Origin: JALXDT01 sp964634755
Lineage (GTDB): Bacteria; Acidobacteriota; Aminicenantia; JAMOAD01
DNA: 37,758 bases
Assembly: GCA_964634755.1 (NCBI GenBank)
Contig: CAZWJH010000013.1
Coordinates: 1-37,758, forward strand
Direction of reading: 5' to 3'
Both the position numbers and the translations under genes were made by a program. Shown one piece after another: positions 37,727-37,758 of the stretch (the stretch's first letter is position 1; each line of letters starts with the position of its first letter). Below the pieces are notes generated by a model. It was not told where the DNA came from. It made no database searches and saw only the letters and a program-made list of their open reading frames with translations.

Positions 37727-37758
37727 ATGAAAGAGCGGGTTGAATTTTTGATTTTTAG
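37727..37758 (+). CDS. Possible start of a further gene, cut by window end
   Basis: ATG at 37727 opens a frame (MKERVEFLIF) that continues to the edge. The nearest AAGGAG (37708-37713) is rather far, 13 bases upstream. Ten residues are too few to identify a family. Confidence 0.3.
   Translation, partial: MKERVEFLIF

Overview
The window is AT-rich DNA, densely packed with genes and almost all on the + strand. It reads as chromosomal core sequence from an anaerobic bacterium. A six-subunit Rnf complex (rnfCDGEAB) and butyrate kinase/phosphate butyryltransferase beside a Rex redox repressor point to a fermentative anaerobe that conserves energy through ferredoxin:NAD+ oxidoreduction. A TolC-family outer-membrane channel and lipoprotein signal peptides point to a two-membrane cell envelope. 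I cannot name the species. There are no insertion sequences, phage genes or CRISPR arrays, so this is not a typical accessory island.

Layout: 1-1413 3' part of tex; 1466-4132 rex, buk, ptb; 4345-4503 tRNA-Cys and tRNA-Gly on the - strand; 4653-7416 a CheX/GlmU-like fusion and an M17 aminopeptidase; 7416-10001 two broken genes, a CBS/DRTGG type-II pyrophosphatase and a DUF1684 lipoprotein; 10063-13799 a lipoprotein phosphodiesterase-like protein and a large membrane protein with a spermidine-synthase fold; 13869-16674 a RicT/PSP1 protein, an RNase H-like protein and TolC; 16765-17687 cold-shock protein, tRNA-Leu and an XRE regulator; 17753-21037 HtrA, a DapF homologue, L19 and RNase HII; 21050-29420 a 959-aa TPR protein, a 1123-aa sigma-54 activator, two Dpp/Opp-type permeases and a small membrane protein; 29504-35597 the Rnf operon with RseC-like and NusG-domain-II partners; 35649-36772 (- strand) a GAF protein and pyrE; 36890 to the end an Rrf2 regulator, an OsmC protein and possibly the start of one more gene.

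How the parts fit: Rex beside buk/ptb suggests NADH-responsive control of acid production with ATP formation. Rnf couples ferredoxin and NAD+ at the membrane. The Rrf2 (three Cys, probable Fe-S) and OsmC pair looks like a thiol/oxidant response. Promoters are easy to read: many carry an extended -10 (TGnTATAAT), and several -10 or -35 boxes sit inside short perfect dyads.

Most unusual points: (1) a DapF homologue in which both catalytic cysteines are serine; (2) a CheX chemotaxis-phosphatase domain fused in frame to a GlmU-type nucleotidyltransferase; (3) five frame breaks, all in the -1 direction and all at A/T homopolymers, confined to two adjacent genes, several forming in-phase slippery heptamers; (4) a sigma-54 activator with a STAND-like ATPase, TPRs and what may be a kinase remnant; (5) a rex transcript that appears leaderless.
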